A DNA stretch of 32,796 nt from Synergistaceae bacterium (GTDB lineage Bacteria > Synergistota > Synergistia > Synergistales > Aminobacteriaceae), in NCBI GenBank assembly GCA_031274425.1, contig JAISQE010000022.1, positions 1-32,796 on the forward strand, given 5' to 3'. Below are positions 16,033 to 26,011 of this stretch, in pieces (within the stretch, counting starts at the first letter, position 1; every line of letters begins with the position of its first letter). The notes under the pieces are model-generated. The model made no database searches. It had not been told where the DNA came from and was given only the letters and a program-made list of their open reading frames with translations. A program made the translations under genes and the position numbers.

Positions 16033-16038
16033 TACAAT
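16033..16038 (+). promoter_or_regulatory. possible -10 element before glyQ
   Basis: TACAAT at 16033-16038 lies about 40 bases before the glyQ TTG in a 117-base gap. No good -35 is placed for it. A perfect TTGACA at 16045-16050 has no -10 at the right distance. No T-box or long leader fits here. Confidence 0.3.
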
Positions 16039-16078
16039 AAGAATTTGACAGGATTACGGATTATGGGAGGCGTGTTTT

Positions 16079-17017
16079 TTGAACTTTCAAGATGTCTATT
16101 TCCGGCTTGAGCGTTTTTGGGCGGAGCAGGGTTGCGTGGTGCAGCAGCCTTACGATATCGAAGTGGGGGCCGGCACGATGAATCCGGCGACTTCGTTGCG
16201 CGCCTTGGGACCGGAACCTTGGCGCGTGGCGTACGTGGAACCGTCGAGGCGTCCCGCGGACGGGCGTTACGGAGAAAACCCCAACCGCTTGCAGCATTAT
16301 TATCAATATCAGGTGCTGATCAAACCCGCGCCGTCCAATATACTGGATCTTTACATTCAAAGCCTCGTCGCGCTGGGGATCGACCCCTTGGAGCACGATA
16401 TTCGCTTCGTCGAAGACGACTGGGAAAACCCGACGATCGGCGCCTGGGGCCTGGGCTGGGAGGTCTGGCTCGACGGCATGGAGGTGACGCAGTTTACGTA
16501 TTTTCAACAAGTGGGCGGCGTCGATATGGAACTTGTGCCGGCCGAGATCACCTACGGCATCGAACGCATCGCCATGTACATTCAAAAGGCGGAAAACGTC
16601 TATGACCTGGAGTGGGTGGGCAAGGTCAGCTACGGGGACGTGCACTTGAAAGGAGAGGTCGAGTACTCGCATTACAATTTCGAGGTCGCGGACGTGCCGA
16701 TGCTTTTTCAGTTGTTCACCCTCTACGAAGGCGAGGCGAGCCGCGTTCTGGATAAGGGTTTGGTGCAGCCCGCCTACGATTATGTCTTGAAATGTTCCCA
16801 TGCCTTCAACTTATTGGACGCGCGCAACGCCATCAGCGTGACGGAACGCACCGGCTATATTGGGCGAATTCGCGCCCTGGCCAGTCGTTGCTGCGAGGCC
16901 TTCACGAACATGCGCAAAGACATGGGGCACCCTCTTCTCGGGAAGTTCGCGGTCGGACCGGTCTGCGGCGCGGTCGGCGAACCGAGTTCTTTTGCGAATG
17001 GAGGCGTTGCGCGATGA
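16079..17017 (+). CDS. glyQ: glycyl-tRNA synthetase alpha subunit
   Basis: This 312-residue protein starts at TTG 16079 with GGGAGGCG upstream. The sequence follows GlyQ closely: [51 protein letters not shown], and [29 protein letters not shown] split over the class II core, then TEIT-like [16 protein letters not shown]. With GlyS it forms the alpha2beta2 enzyme that charges tRNA-Gly; the alpha subunit holds the class II catalytic core for glycine activation. Its TGA overlaps the glyS ATG (ATGA), as in most bacteria with this split enzyme. Confidence 0.97.
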   Translation: MNFQDVYFRLERFWAEQGCVVQQPYDIEVGAGTMNPATSLRALGPEPWRVAYVEPSRRPADGRYGENPNRLQHYYQYQVLIKPAPSNILDLYIQSLVALGIDPLEHDIRFVEDDWENPTIGAWGLGWEVWLDGMEVTQFTYFQQVGGVDMELVPAEITYGIERIAMYIQKAENVYDLEWVGKVSYGDVHLKGEVEYSHYNFEVADVPMLFQLFTLYEGEASRVLDKGLVQPAYDYVLKCSHAFNLLDARNAISVTERTGYIGRIRALASRCCEAFTNMRKDMGHPLLGKFAVGPVCGAVGEPSSFANGGVAR

Positions 17018-19107
17018 ACGCTCCCGCGTTGAATCCCAAAGACGTCGTTTTGGAGATCGGAACGGAGGAGATCCCGTCCCGGTTTATTTCGCCTATACTG
17101 GAAACCTTGAGGACTTTGGCGACGGAAGATCTGGCTCAACTGCGCATCCCTTTCAAGGACGCGCGCGTCTACGCGACGCCCCGCCGGTTGGTGCTCTTCG
17201 TGCATGGTCTGGCCGGGCGGCAGGAAGACCTTGTCGCCGCCTACAAAGGTCCGCCCTGGGCGTCGGCTTTCGATTCCGCGGGCAACGCGACGCGGGCGGC
17301 GGAGGGTTTTGCCAGGAGCAAAGGGGTCGCCGTCAACGATTTGCGGGAGATCGACATGGACGGCGTACGCTATGCCGTCGCGGAGGTGAAGGAAGAGGGC
17401 AAACCCACCACGTCTCTTCTGCCGACGTTTCTGCCGGGACTCATCGGGAAATTGGTTTTTCCCAAAAATATGTACTGGCGGGACCCCACAGTCCGATTTG
17501 CCCGTCCCATACGCTGGATAGTGGCTCTCAGCGGCGACGAGGTCATTCCCTTCAGCTACGGCGATGTGGAGAGCGGACGGACCTCCAGCGGCCATCGTTT
17601 TATGGGAAATAAGACCATCGAGATCGGGAGTACGGACGAATTTCTGAGCAAACTTTACGACAACTACGTTATTCTGGATCAGGAAAAGCGGAAGCAAAAG
17701 CTTTTGGCGGGCATCGCCTCCCTGGAGCATGAGCACAACGGCGTCGTGGAGCTGGATCCCGACATCGTCGAGGAGAATCTTTATCTGGTGGAGTACCCGG
17801 TGCCGTTTATCGGTTCCTTCGACGAGCGTTTCCTCGAGATCCCGCAGGAAGTGCTGACCACCTCGATGAAGAAAAACCAGAAGTACTTTGCCGTTCGAAC
17901 CAAAGGAGGCAAACTGATGAACTCCTTTGTGGGGGTCGCCAACAACCGGGCGGTGGAGATGAAAACCATTCGGGAGGGCAACGAACGGGTGCTGCGCGCC
18001 CGCCTGGAGGACGCGGCCTTCTTCTGGTTGGAGGACCGTAAGCGCTCCTTGGGCGAAAACGTCGAGCGCCTCAAAAACATCGTCTACCAGGAAAAATTGG
18101 GTTCCGTTTACGACAAGGTGATGGAGACGCAAAAATTGGCGATATGGCTTTGTGAGGAGTTGAAAATGCCGGACATTGTAAAGCTCGTGGAGCGCGCGGC
18201 TTTTCTCTCCAAAGCGGACCTCGTCACTCACATGGTTTACGAATTCCCCGAGCTTCAAGGGATTATGGGGCGCGAGTACGCGCGCGTCAGCGGCGAGGAT
18301 CCTCGCGTGGCGCTGGCCCTCTACGAGCAATACCTCCCGAAGTCGGCGTCGGACAACACGCCCTCCGACAACGTGGGCGCCGTTCTTGGGCTGGCCGAGC
18401 GCATCCACGTCATCGTGAACTGCCATAAGGTCGGCCTGGAGCCCACGGGTTCTCAGGATCCCTACGCCCTGCGTCGGGCCGCGCGTTGCGTCAACGAAAT
18501 TCTCTGGGCGAGGAAGCTCGATGTCGACGTCAAGGAGGCGGTGCGCGCCTCCGCTCTCACAAATCGCGTGGACATGCGCACGGTGGACAGAATTTTTTCT
18601 TTTTTGGACCAGCGGCTTCTGGTGCAGATCAAGGAAAAAGACTACGAACACGAATTGGCCAAGCTGGCGATCTCCGTGGCGGGACACCGGCCTCTTCAGG
18701 CGTTGCGTTTGGCGGAGGCTCTGAGTAAGGTCAAGGACGAACCCTGGTTCGAGGGGCTCGTGACGGCGGCGGTTCGGGTTCGCAACATTTTGCAGAAAGC
18801 GGGAAACGTTTCCGACTCCATCGACCTCACTTTGACGCTGAAACCGGCGGAAAAGGCGCTTTACGATGAGATCGTGAAGATGGAACCCCTCGTGGAGGCG
18901 ACGCTTCGAGCAAGCGATTGGGAGATCCTGACGGAGTCTCTTTCGGAACTGTCTCCGGTGGTGACGGGCTTTTTCAACGACATAATGGTGATGGACCCTG
19001 ACGGAAAAATACGCGCCAACCGTTTGGCTATTTTGAAACGCTGCAACGCCCTTTTCGAGGAAATCGGCGACCTGGGAACTCTGAAATCACAACGGGGAGG
19101 AATATAG
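17014..19107 (+). CDS. glyS: glycyl-tRNA synthetase beta subunit
   Basis: The start is ATG 17014, with GGAGG about 9 bases upstream and the ATGA overlap with glyQ; the frame is open further 5' but that is inside glyQ. The 697-residue protein begins [16 protein letters not shown], the GlyS N-terminal signature, and continues with [11 protein letters not shown], the [11 protein letters not shown] segment, [12 protein letters not shown] and an HD-like helical region with [11 protein letters not shown]. The C-terminal part ([12 protein letters not shown] and the final anticodon-binding region) is complete. Length matches the family (about 690). It recognises tRNA-Gly for the alpha subunit. ppdK follows 2 bases after the stop. 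Confidence 0.96.
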   Translation: MNAPALNPKDVVLEIGTEEIPSRFISPILETLRTLATEDLAQLRIPFKDARVYATPRRLVLFVHGLAGRQEDLVAAYKGPPWASAFDSAGNATRAAEGFARSKGVAVNDLREIDMDGVRYAVAEVKEEGKPTTSLLPTFLPGLIGKLVFPKNMYWRDPTVRFARPIRWIVALSGDEVIPFSYGDVESGRTSSGHRFMGNKTIEIGSTDEFLSKLYDNYVILDQEKRKQKLLAGIASLEHEHNGVVELDPDIVEENLYLVEYPVPFIGSFDERFLEIPQEVLTTSMKKNQKYFAVRTKGGKLMNSFVGVANNRAVEMKTIREGNERVLRARLEDAAFFWLEDRKRSLGENVERLKNIVYQEKLGSVYDKVMETQKLAIWLCEELKMPDIVKLVERAAFLSKADLVTHMVYEFPELQGIMGREYARVSGEDPRVALALYEQYLPKSASDNTPSDNVGAVLGLAERIHVIVNCHKVGLEPTGSQDPYALRRAARCVNEILWARKLDVDVKEAVRASALTNRVDMRTVDRIFSFLDQRLLVQIKEKDYEHELAKLAISVAGHRPLQALRLAEALSKVKDEPWFEGLVTAAVRVRNILQKAGNVSDSIDLTLTLKPAEKALYDEIVKMEPLVEATLRASDWEILTESLSELSPVVTGFFNDIMVMDPDGKIRANRLAILKRCNALFEEIGDLGTLKSQRGGI

Positions 19108-19109
19108 TC

Positions 19110-21755
19110 ATGAGCGAGAAGTATATTTACGGTTTTAACGAGGGCAACGCGGGGATGAAGGCGCTTTTGGGCGGCAAGGGGGCCAACCTGGCCGAGATGG
19201 TCCGCAGCGGCTTGCCTGTGCCGCCGGGGTTCGTTATCACGACGGAGGTCTGCCTCAAATACTTGAAGGACCCTAAAATCCTGGATACGATTTGGGACGG
19301 GGTGAAGTCCTCCGTCTCCGCGCTCGAGAAAGACACGGGCAAAAAATTCAACGACAAGGGCAATCCTCTTTTGGTGTCCGTACGTTCGGGCGCTCCCATC
19401 TCCATGCCCGGCATGATGGAGACGATTCTCAACCTGGGGCTGAACGACGACACGGTGGAAGGACTGGCCGCGGCGTCGGGCAATCGCCGTTTCGCTTTCG
19501 ACAGTTATCGGCGTTTCATTCAGATGTTCAGCAGCGTCGTCGACGAAGTCGATTCGGGAAAATTCGAACACGTCCTCGAGGCGTGCAAGAAAAAACTCAA
19601 ACTTTCCTTCGACAACGAGATCCCGGCCGAGGAACTGGAGAAAATCGTGGCCGAGTTCAAAAAGATCTATAAAGAATCGACGGGGGCGGACTTCCCGACC
19701 AACCCCTGGGAGCAACTCCGTAAAGCTATCGAGGCCGTCTTCAAAAGTTGGAACATTCCGAGGGCGGTCACCTATCGCAAAATCAACAAGATCGCCGACG
19801 ACCTGGGGACGGCGGTCAACATCGTTTCCATGATCTTCGGCAACCTCGGCGACGATTGCGGCACGGGCGTCTGTTTTACGCGCAACCCGTCCGACGGAAC
19901 CAACAAGCTCTACGGCGAGTTTTTGATCAACGCCCAGGGCGAGGACGTCGTGGCGGGCATCCGTACCCCCATCCACATCGACGAGTTGGGAAAGGTCATG
20001 CCGGATATTTATAAAGAGCTTTGCAAACTGACGAGCCAGCTCGAAAAGTCCTATAAGGAAATGCAGGATATCGAGTTCACCATCGAGCGAGGCAAGCTGT
20101 ACCTGCTTCAGACCCGCACGGGCAAGCGTACGGCCGCCGCCGCCGTCAAGATCGCCACGGACATGGTGAGCGAGGGATTGATCGACGAAAAGACGGCGGT
20201 GAGCCGCGTGGCGCCGGAGCAGGTGGAACAGCTCCTCCATCGCCAGATCGATAAAAACGCGAAAAAAGACGTCCTCGCCGTAGGACTCCCCGCGTCGCCG
20301 GGCGCGGGGGTGGGGATGCTGGTTTTCGACGCCGACGAGGCCGAAGCGTGGGAGAAAGACGGGAAAAAGGTCATTCTTGCGCGTCCGGAGACGTGCCCGG
20401 ACGATATTCACGGGCTTTTTGCCGCCGATGCCGTCGTCACGAGCCGTGGAGGCATGACCAGCCATGCGGCGGTGGTGGCCCGAGGCATGGGCAAACCCGC
20501 CGTGTGCGGCTGTGAGGAAATAACGATCGACCTGGACGCCGAGACTCTGACCGCGCGAGGGCGAATCTTCAAAAAAGGCGACGTCGTTACGGTGGACGGC
20601 ACGACCGGGACCGTTCTGGCGGGGGAGGCGCCTCTGGTGGAGGCGACCTTCGGCGACGATTTCCAAAAGATCTTGAAATGGTCGGACGAAATAGCCAGAC
20701 AGCAGGTCTGGGCCAACGCCGATACCCCGGAAGACGCGCGGCGGGCGCGGGAATTCGGGGCGAAGGGCATCGGGCTCTGCCGTACCGAGCATATGTTTAT
20801 GGCGACCGATCGCCTGCCCGTGGTGCAAGAGCTTATCGTCGCCGACACTCTGGAGGAGCGCCTCGCGGCATTGGGGAAACTCAAGGTGATGCAGAAACAG
20901 GATTTCGTCGATATTTTCAAGGCGATGGACGGATTTCCCGTCATCGTTCGCCTGCTCGACCCGCCGCTGCATGAATTCATGCCGAAGGAGCCCATTATCC
21001 TCGACGGCTTGGCCGAGCTAGAGAAAAAAGGACAGGGCAAATCCGAAGAAGCCCTCCGCCTGCAAAAAACGTTGGCAAAGGTTCGGCAGCTCCACGAGGC
21101 GAACCCGATGCTGGGTTTCCGCGGTTGCCGGCTGGGCATGGTCTATCCCGAGATCTACGAAATGCAGATCGAAGCGATTTTCGAGGCCGTGGCCGACCTG
21201 ACCGCGCGGGGAGTAGCGGTGCGCCCCGAGGTCATGATTCCGCTGGTCGGCACGAAACCCGAAATGAAGTTTTTCCGCGAGATGACCGACCGGCTGGCGG
21301 CCGAGGTGGCGAAAAAAACGGGCGTCAAGTTCGATTACCTCGTGGGAACCATGATCGAGCTTCCGCGCGCCGCGTTGGTCGCCGATCAATTGGCGGAATA
21401 CGCCCAGTTTTTCAGCTTCGGCACCAACGACCTCACCCAGACCACCTTCGGCTACTCCCGCGATGACGCGGAGGGAAAGTTCTTGTTCCAGTACGTGGAG
21501 AAGGGCGTCTTTAAGGAAAACCCCTTCAGCGAGCTGGACCGAGACGGCGTTGGCGCGCTGATGAAGATCGGCGTCGAGAAAGGGCGGAGCGTGGACAAAA
21601 AACTTTCGGTGGGCATTTGCGGTGAACATGGCGGCAATCCGGCTTCCATAGCGTTTTGCTGTTCCATCGACATGAACTACGTCAGCTGTTCTCCTTTCCG
21701 TGTTCCTGTGGCTCGCGTCGCCGCCGCGCACGCGGCCTTGGGCGCGCTGAAATAG
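19110..21755 (+). CDS. ppdK: pyruvate, phosphate dikinase
   Basis: This 881-residue protein starts at ATG 19110 with GGGGAGGAA upstream and ends at 21755. The ATP-grasp domain begins with LLGGKGANLAEM and contains SVRSGAPISMPGMM. The swivelling phosphohistidine domain has GGMTSHAAVVARGMG with catalytic His452. The C-terminal PEP/pyruvate TIM barrel has GIGLCRTEHMF, LDPPLHEFMP, FFSFGTNDLTQTTFGYSRDD and SVGICGEHGG with the catalytic Cys837. It interconverts pyruvate, ATP and Pi with PEP, AMP and PPi, and in anaerobes it often serves glycolysis or gluconeogenesis from amino acids. Full length matches the family. It closes the housekeeping run and is followed by a hairpin. Confidence 0.97.
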   Translation: MSEKYIYGFNEGNAGMKALLGGKGANLAEMVRSGLPVPPGFVITTEVCLKYLKDPKILDTIWDGVKSSVSALEKDTGKKFNDKGNPLLVSVRSGAPISMPGMMETILNLGLNDDTVEGLAAASGNRRFAFDSYRRFIQMFSSVVDEVDSGKFEHVLEACKKKLKLSFDNEIPAEELEKIVAEFKKIYKESTGADFPTNPWEQLRKAIEAVFKSWNIPRAVTYRKINKIADDLGTAVNIVSMIFGNLGDDCGTGVCFTRNPSDGTNKLYGEFLINAQGEDVVAGIRTPIHIDELGKVMPDIYKELCKLTSQLEKSYKEMQDIEFTIERGKLYLLQTRTGKRTAAAAVKIATDMVSEGLIDEKTAVSRVAPEQVEQLLHRQIDKNAKKDVLAVGLPASPGAGVGMLVFDADEAEAWEKDGKKVILARPETCPDDIHGLFAADAVVTSRGGMTSHAAVVARGMGKPAVCGCEEITIDLDAETLTARGRIFKKGDVVTVDGTTGTVLAGEAPLVEATFGDDFQKILKWSDEIARQQVWANADTPEDARRAREFGAKGIGLCRTEHMFMATDRLPVVQELIVADTLEERLAALGKLKVMQKQDFVDIFKAMDGFPVIVRLLDPPLHEFMPKEPIILDGLAELEKKGQGKSEEALRLQKTLAKVRQLHEANPMLGFRGCRLGMVYPEIYEMQIEAIFEAVADLTARGVAVRPEVMIPLVGTKPEMKFFREMTDRLAAEVAKKTGVKFDYLVGTMIELPRAALVADQLAEYAQFFSFGTNDLTQTTFGYSRDDAEGKFLFQYVEKGVFKENPFSELDRDGVGALMKIGVEKGRSVDKKLSVGICGEHGGNPASIAFCCSIDMNYVSCSPFRVPVARVAAAHAALGALK

Positions 21756-21784
21756 GTTAATTTTTTATCGTTGTGAGTCGGACG

Positions 21785-21816
21785 GGAGGTTGCCCCTGTT
21801 TTATAGGGCGACCTCC
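21785..21816 (+). terminator. hairpin after ppdK
   Basis: Arms 21785-21795 and 21806-21816 pair over 11 bp with one G-U, loop of 10. A true T-run is lacking but CTTTATT follows. It is the likely end of the glyQS-ppdK transcript. Confidence 0.6.
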
Positions 21817-21876
21817 GTGTTGCGCTTTATTCTGAAGATATTTTAGAGAAATGATAAGGGGAGAATTTCGACCATA

Positions 21877-23061
21877 ATGGACGACAAGGGAGAGATCGTC
21901 AGTTCGTATGAAGTGGATGAGAATCTGACCCTGCAAATATGGACGAAAGGTTTCTCACCCCGCTTGGTGGTTTTCAACAAAAATCAGAACAAAAAAAAGT
22001 ATATACGCCTCAACTGGCTTGAGGATCTCGATCGCAAACTTTCGATCAAAGGGCGCAAAAGAGGTTCGGCGATCAATTATACGCTCTCGGACCTGCTGCC
22101 GCATATGCAGCGTATCCTGTCGGAGTACGCCGTGTACACCACGTTCAAAACGTACCTTTGGAGGTTCTCCGTGACCTTGGAAAAGGTGTTGCATGCCCCG
22201 GCGATCGTTTTCGATAAAAATGAATTTTCTCTTCTCTCGGAGGAAAAACGCTGTCGTTTATGGATCGCCGACCTGACGGGCGAAAAAAAGGGAGACGGTT
22301 TCTTTCGTCCCTTTTTTCCGCTTGACGAGAGGGAAAAAGGAACGATCTCGGAAGAAGGCCTGTCTTTCGTCGAGACCCGTTGCAGCGTGGAGGATCTGCT
22401 GAAGACCGGAGCCGTCCGTAAGCTGAACGGGGCGAACATCGCGAGGTGGCATCATCCGGTACGGATCGTAGCGGCGGCGATGCTTTTGGGATTTTCCTTC
22501 TGCGGGGAAGACGGTTCGGAGTTCACCGACGAACTCTGGCACGCCGGAAACCTCGAAAAACCCCTAAGTTTCAAGATAGGAGATCCGCGCCTGAAAGGCC
22601 TGGGGCGTAAGTTCGTGGGTTATGTACGCCATATCGGCATGTTGGATAAAATGGAAGTGCGGGCCTCCTTGGACAGCGACAAAGACCTTCAGGCCGAGGG
22701 CTACGTGCGAAAACGGCGCGTCGATTTTCCCGCCGGACTTTTAGGGAACGTCGACACGTCCGTCACTTTTTTCGGCCGGGAGGACGGAATGATGGCTCTG
22801 GGCTGCAAACCTAAGGTAAAACTCGCGCAGGGGAGCGGAACGGGGCTCTACTACGCTTCGCCTCCTCAGAAGTCGCAGGAAAAACGCGAATTGACCTACG
22901 CGTTTCCGGCGGTCCTCTATGAACGCGCCCTCTCCCTGGATGCCTTCGGAGGCGCGCTGGACGATTACTTCACCGTGGGGCAACTGGCCTCGGCCAAAAT
23001 ATTCGAGGCTTGGTGCAACAGCTTGATCCCCTATATTTCTTATTTTACGGGGATCATGTGA
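21877..23061 (+). CDS. hypothetical protein
   Basis: This 394-residue protein starts at ATG 21877 with AAGGGGAGAA about 12 bases upstream. I do not recognise the family. It has no signal peptide and no clear membrane segment. The N-terminal 80 residues are rich in Lys/Arg and aromatic residues (LQIWTKGFSPRLVVFN, IRLNWLEDLDRKLSIKGRKRG). Two Gly/Asp-rich segments around 215-250 and the FFGREDGMMALGCKPKV segment near 305 look like beta-strand turns. It follows the ppdK terminator and stops 3 bases before the convergent ferritin-VIT gene. Codon use and composition resemble its neighbours, so it is a real gene, but no function is assigned. Confidence 0.75.
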   Translation: MDDKGEIVSSYEVDENLTLQIWTKGFSPRLVVFNKNQNKKKYIRLNWLEDLDRKLSIKGRKRGSAINYTLSDLLPHMQRILSEYAVYTTFKTYLWRFSVTLEKVLHAPAIVFDKNEFSLLSEEKRCRLWIADLTGEKKGDGFFRPFFPLDEREKGTISEEGLSFVETRCSVEDLLKTGAVRKLNGANIARWHHPVRIVAAAMLLGFSFCGEDGSEFTDELWHAGNLEKPLSFKIGDPRLKGLGRKFVGYVRHIGMLDKMEVRASLDSDKDLQAEGYVRKRRVDFPAGLLGNVDTSVTFFGREDGMMALGCKPKVKLAQGSGTGLYYASPPQKSQEKRELTYAFPAVLYERALSLDAFGGALDDYFTVGQLASAKIFEAWCNSLIPYISYFTGIM

Positions 23062-23064
23062 CGT

Positions 23065-23949
23065 CTATAACTCTATCATGCGCTTGATGGCGATGCCCAT
23101 CACGAAGGAAACGGCGGAGATCCCGAGGCTGAGAAGGGACATTTCGAGAAACCCGCGACGGAAGGGCCGGTCGAGCACGATGGAGATGTAACCGTTAAAG
23201 ATCGCGATGACGCCGATAGCGGTGGCGAACGCCAGGCCGAACGCTGGTACGTAGTCCTGTCTTTGCAGAAAAATGTAGGGGAGAATCAGAAGCGCCGCCG
23301 TCAGCCAATACGCGACGCCTGTAGAGACCGACGACGTCAACGCGTCTTCCCGTTTTTCGGCGCGCATGGAAAGATAGCCGGACGCCGCCATGGACAGCGC
23401 CGCGGAAAGGCCGGTGATCGCGACCGCCGCCGCGATCAGGCGCGTGTCGCGCATCGCCAGCGTGTAACCGGCCAAAGACCCCGTCAGCTCGACCAGCGCG
23501 TCGCTCATGCCCAGTACGACGCTTCCTCGATAGCGCACCTGTTCTTCGTCCAGCATCGCGACCAGCAAGCTCTCATGGTTGCGTTCGTCCTCTAGAATCT
23601 GAGATATCTCCGGAATGCGCAAGGCGGTTTTCGAGTAACGATCGCTAAGCCGGTTCTCGTTGCGCTCGAACAGCTTGATGCAGAACGCGAAGCCGAATAA
23701 TTTGCTCAACAAAGTATAATAGATCGTCTTCAAACGATTGGGGAAGAGATGCGCGTTCGTGTAAGATTTGAAGATCCGCGCATGTCGCGCCTCGTCTTCC
23801 GCGATCCCGGAGATGAGGCTTCTATTGCGCTCGTTTCGAGCGCGTTTCGACAGAGCGGCATAGAGGGCGGCTCCATTAATTTCTTCTTGTTGAAATCGGC
23901 GAAGCACCGCGCTTTCGTCTGGGCGTTCCCAATCTTCTCCTTTACTCAT
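23065..23949 (-). CDS. ferritin-like/VIT1-CCC1 fusion, membrane iron or manganese transporter
   Basis: This 294-residue protein starts at ATG 23949, with GGAGGAGG 8 bases upstream; the frame is open to 23979, but the first ATG there has no ribosome site. The N-terminal half is ferritin/rubrerythrin-like: Glu22-Glu23, Tyr30, EDEARH (Glu53 and His56), and EDERNH (Glu122 and His125), a likely di-iron carboxylate set. The C-terminal half is VIT1/CCC1: [38 protein letters not shown] (the metal-binding MARK-like segment), and further hydrophobic segments to the C-terminus. This Ferritin_CCC1_N type resembles MbfA of Rhizobiales, which exports iron from the cytoplasm. It likely lowers cytosolic Fe or Mn. 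It sits alone, convergent with the hypothetical gene. Confidence 0.88.
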   Translation of the reverse strand: MSKGEDWERPDESAVLRRFQQEEINGAALYAALSKRARNERNRSLISGIAEDEARHARIFKSYTNAHLFPNRLKTIYYTLLSKLFGFAFCIKLFERNENRLSDRYSKTALRIPEISQILEDERNHESLLVAMLDEEQVRYRGSVVLGMSDALVELTGSLAGYTLAMRDTRLIAAAVAITGLSAALSMAASGYLSMRAEKREDALTSSVSTGVAYWLTAALLILPYIFLQRQDYVPAFGLAFATAIGVIAIFNGYISIVLDRPFRRGFLEMSLLSLGISAVSFVMGIAIKRMIEL

Positions 23950-24040
23950 ACTCGAACCTCCTCCGAAATGAATTTTCACATTTTATTATACCGTGACCCG
24001 TCCGTTGACCCTTATGGTAATTTGGGTTGTTGCCGGACTC

Positions 24041-24070
24041 TTGTCTACCGTGCCGAGAATATGTTATACT
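24041..24070 (+). promoter_or_regulatory. promoter of the rpmH operon
   Basis: TTGTCT (24041-24046) and TATACT (24065-24070) are 18 bases apart, about 95 bases before rpmH. No DnaA box (TTATNCACA) was seen around it. Confidence 0.6.
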
Positions 24071-24165
24071 GCCGTGGCTTAAGTTGTTCAGACATTTTCG
24101 GTAAGTATGATTGTCGTGCCGGGGGCTCCAGGTACGGCTGTGGAAATATAGGAGGTGTGTGTTTC

Positions 24166-24306
24166 GTGAAAAAAGGTACCTATCAGCCTCATCGAAAGCC
24201 TCGCAAGAGAAAGATCGGTTTTCTGGCTCGTTCTTCTTCACCCACAGGACGTGCGGTTTTACGCAATAGAAGGCGCAAGGGTCGTAAGTGCCTGACAATG
24301 GCTTAA
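24166..24306 (+). CDS. rpmH: 50S ribosomal protein L34
   Basis: This 46-residue protein starts at GTG 24166 with ATAGGAGGTGTG upstream. It matches L34: [16 protein letters not shown], then [16 protein letters not shown], then [14 protein letters not shown]. It is a small, very basic protein of the large ribosomal subunit. The rnpA start lies 19 bases inside its end, a common arrangement. The dnaA gene often found near rpmH is absent; the gene upstream runs the other way. Confidence 0.96.
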   Translation: MKKGTYQPHRKPRKRKIGFLARSSSPTGRAVLRNRRRKGRKCLTMA

Positions 24307-24668
24307 CGATAAGAAAAGGATGGGAGTTCGACCTCATTTTCCGCACCGGTCTTCGGGTACAAGGAGAACTGGTGCGGTTGTTGTTTTTGAGAGAAACGGG
24401 AACGAACCCTCTTGATGGAGGTCCTCGCGTAGGGTACGCCGTGGGTAAGCGACAGGGCAAGGCCCACGTCCGTAATCGCGGCAAGCGTATCTTGCGAGAG
24501 GCCTTTCGGAGACTGCGCCCCTGGGCTCCCTCGGATGCGGCGATGGTTTTCTCGCTTAAGAACAAGGCCCTTCCCCTCAAGGCCAACGAAATTTACTACG
24601 ATATGGCTCGCGTTTTACGGAAAAACGGGCTTCTGGCCGTGGACTGGCCGGGAGCCGTCTGGAAGTGA
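24288..24668 (+). CDS. rnpA: ribonuclease P protein component
   Basis: This 126-residue protein starts at GTG 24288 inside rpmH. It shows the RnpA pattern: a [12 protein letters not shown] motif (10-21), [32 protein letters not shown] split over 45-76 with the RNR signature at 62-64. It binds the RNase P RNA and is needed for tRNA 5' end maturation. The position between rpmH and yidD is standard. The first residues differ between possible starts, but no better ribosome site is visible downstream. Confidence 0.93.
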   Translation: MPDNGLTIRKGWEFDLIFRTGLRVQGELVRLLFLRETGTNPLDGGPRVGYAVGKRQGKAHVRNRGKRILREAFRRLRPWAPSDAAMVFSLKNKALPLKANEIYYDMARVLRKNGLLAVDWPGAVWK

Positions 24669-24710
24669 ATCGAGGGCCGGGAGAGGACGCGTTCCTCTGG
24701 GTTTCGGAAC

Positions 24711-24944
24711 ATGAACGTCGTCGTGCGCGTGTCGATTTTGTTGATCCGAGGCTATCAGAAATGTATTTCTCCACTATTGGGGGTGCGGTGCCGGTTTTAT
24801 CCTACCTGCTCGCAATACGCGATTCTCGCGCTGAGGGAGTGGGGATTTTTCAAGGGAGTGTGGCTTACGGTCAAACGTCTGGCGAGATGCGGGCCCTGGC
24901 ACGAGGGGGGCTACGATCCTCCGCCCCGCAAAAAAATCGAATGA
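24711..24944 (+). CDS. yidD: membrane protein insertion efficiency factor YidD
   Basis: This 77-residue protein starts at ATG 24711; a good ribosome site is not visible, and it lies 42 bases after rnpA. It matches the DUF37/YidD family: [17 protein letters not shown], then [15 protein letters not shown], then [16 protein letters not shown]. It works with YidC in membrane protein insertion at the inner membrane face. It lies between rnpA and yidC as in most bacteria. Confidence 0.94.
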   Translation: MNVVVRVSILLIRGYQKCISPLLGVRCRFYPTCSQYAILALREWGFFKGVWLTVKRLARCGPWHEGGYDPPPRKKIE

Positions 24945-25035
24945 GGCTGGGGAGGCCGAGCCCGCTCCGACTCTAAAGTTTTGGGGTAAGCGTTTCAATC
25001 CCACGTCACAAAAGCTGGCGAAATACTTCGGGGGG

Positions 25036-25098
25036 TCCAGGGGGGCCAGTGAGACGAACGTAATGAGCGAACGGGCTCTGCCCCCTGGGTTGAATGTT
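25036..25098. repeat. dispersed palindromic repeat, copy B
   Basis: CCAGGGGGG (25037-25045) and CCCCCTGG (25081-25088) form an inverted repeat of about 8 bp around GAGACG, GAGC and GGGCTCTG. The same blocks in the same order occur in copy A at 4453-4518. It lies in the 198-base yidD-yidC gap, where these genes usually touch. Confidence 0.6.
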
Positions 25099-25142
25099 AA
25101 TTTATGTATTCGGGTCGTTTTGTGTAAGAAACTTTTAAGGCG

Positions 25143-25976
25143 GTGACTGGGTTGGGGTATGTGTGGCAGAAAGCCGGTAGTTTTTTGATGTGGCTTTTGA
25201 CGGCGTTTTACGACATGACGAATTCTTGGGGTTTGGCCATTATCGCTTTGACGTTGTTGGTGAGGCTTGCGATGCATCCCTTGACGCAAAAGCAGATGGT
25301 CAGTATGCAAAGGATGCAGAAACTGCAGCCTCGGCTGAAAGTATTGCAAGACAAATATCAGGACGACAAGGAGACGCTGAACAAAGAAGTTATGGCGCTC
25401 TACAAGGAGAACAAGATCAACCCGGCCGCCGGATGTTTTCCGCTCCTGATACAATTGCCGATCTTCATTCTGCTTTACAACGTTTTGAGGGACGCCTCGG
25501 CGCAACAGAACTTTCTCGACGCCACGTTTTTGACCATTCGGCTCGGCGACTCGTTTCTATCGACGATCGCGTCAGCCATCAACCTGGTGGACGCGGCTGG
25601 GCAAGCCATTCCCAAAGAACAATTGGGTTTTGTGATGGTTGTTTTTTCCGCGATGACCAACCCCTCTCTTTTTTTCGCGAACGTGGGAATGTGGCTGCCC
25701 AATACCGTCTTGCTTTTGGTGATCGCCTTTTTGACGTGGTACCAGCAACACCTTTCTTCCTCGGGAAATCCTCAGATGGCGATGATGGGTTGGTTCATGC
25801 CGATCTTCCTGACGTTTATCTGCCTGAGTATTCCAGGGGGGGTGCTGCTCTACTGGGGCGTTTCTTCCTTGATGGGCGTGGTGCATCAGCTTCGCGTCGT
25901 GCGGAAAACCAATCTGGAGATGCAGGAAAAACCTGTTTTGCTGAAAGAAAAGCCGACGCATAAAGCCGATTCGTAA
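25143..25976 (+). CDS. yidC: membrane protein insertase YidC/Oxa1 family
   Basis: Start is GTG 25143, TTG 25152 or GTG 25161; AAGGCGG fits best with 25152, but the longer frame is given. The 277-residue protein lacks the large periplasmic P1 domain and is closer to the short SpoIIIJ type. It has the TM1 sequence LAIIALTLLVRLAMHPLT with the conserved hydrophilic Arg41, then QKQMVSMQRMQKLQPRL and INPAAGCFPLLIQLPIF, the coiled coil and TM2 signatures, and the PSLFFANVGMWLPNTV and IPGGVLLYWGVSSL segments. It inserts proteins into the inner membrane. It lacks a lipobox in the N-terminus. jag follows 35 bases later. Confidence 0.93.
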   Translation: MTGLGYVWQKAGSFLMWLLTAFYDMTNSWGLAIIALTLLVRLAMHPLTQKQMVSMQRMQKLQPRLKVLQDKYQDDKETLNKEVMALYKENKINPAAGCFPLLIQLPIFILLYNVLRDASAQQNFLDATFLTIRLGDSFLSTIASAINLVDAAGQAIPKEQLGFVMVVFSAMTNPSLFFANVGMWLPNTVLLLVIAFLTWYQQHLSSSGNPQMAMMGWFMPIFLTFICLSIPGGVLLYWGVSSLMGVVHQLRVVRKTNLEMQEKPVLLKEKPTHKADS

Positions 25977-26011
25977 AACTTGTATTAGGGAACGAAAAGA
26001 GGGCAAGAACC

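Noticed and set aside
16045-16050. perfect TTGACA before glyQ
   Set aside because: No -10 hexamer lies 15-19 bases downstream; that place is the glyQ ribosome site.
16855-18687. 610-codon open frame antisense to glyS
   Set aside because: Same composition effect; glyS on the other strand is full length with all signatures.
18861-20972. 703-codon open frame antisense to ppdK
   Set aside because: It is a shadow of the high-GC third codon position of ppdK; the product is low-complexity Arg/His-rich and matches no family, while ppdK is complete.
24000-24166. replication origin next to rpmH
   Set aside because: No DnaA box clusters, AT-rich unwinding element or dnaA gene were visible.
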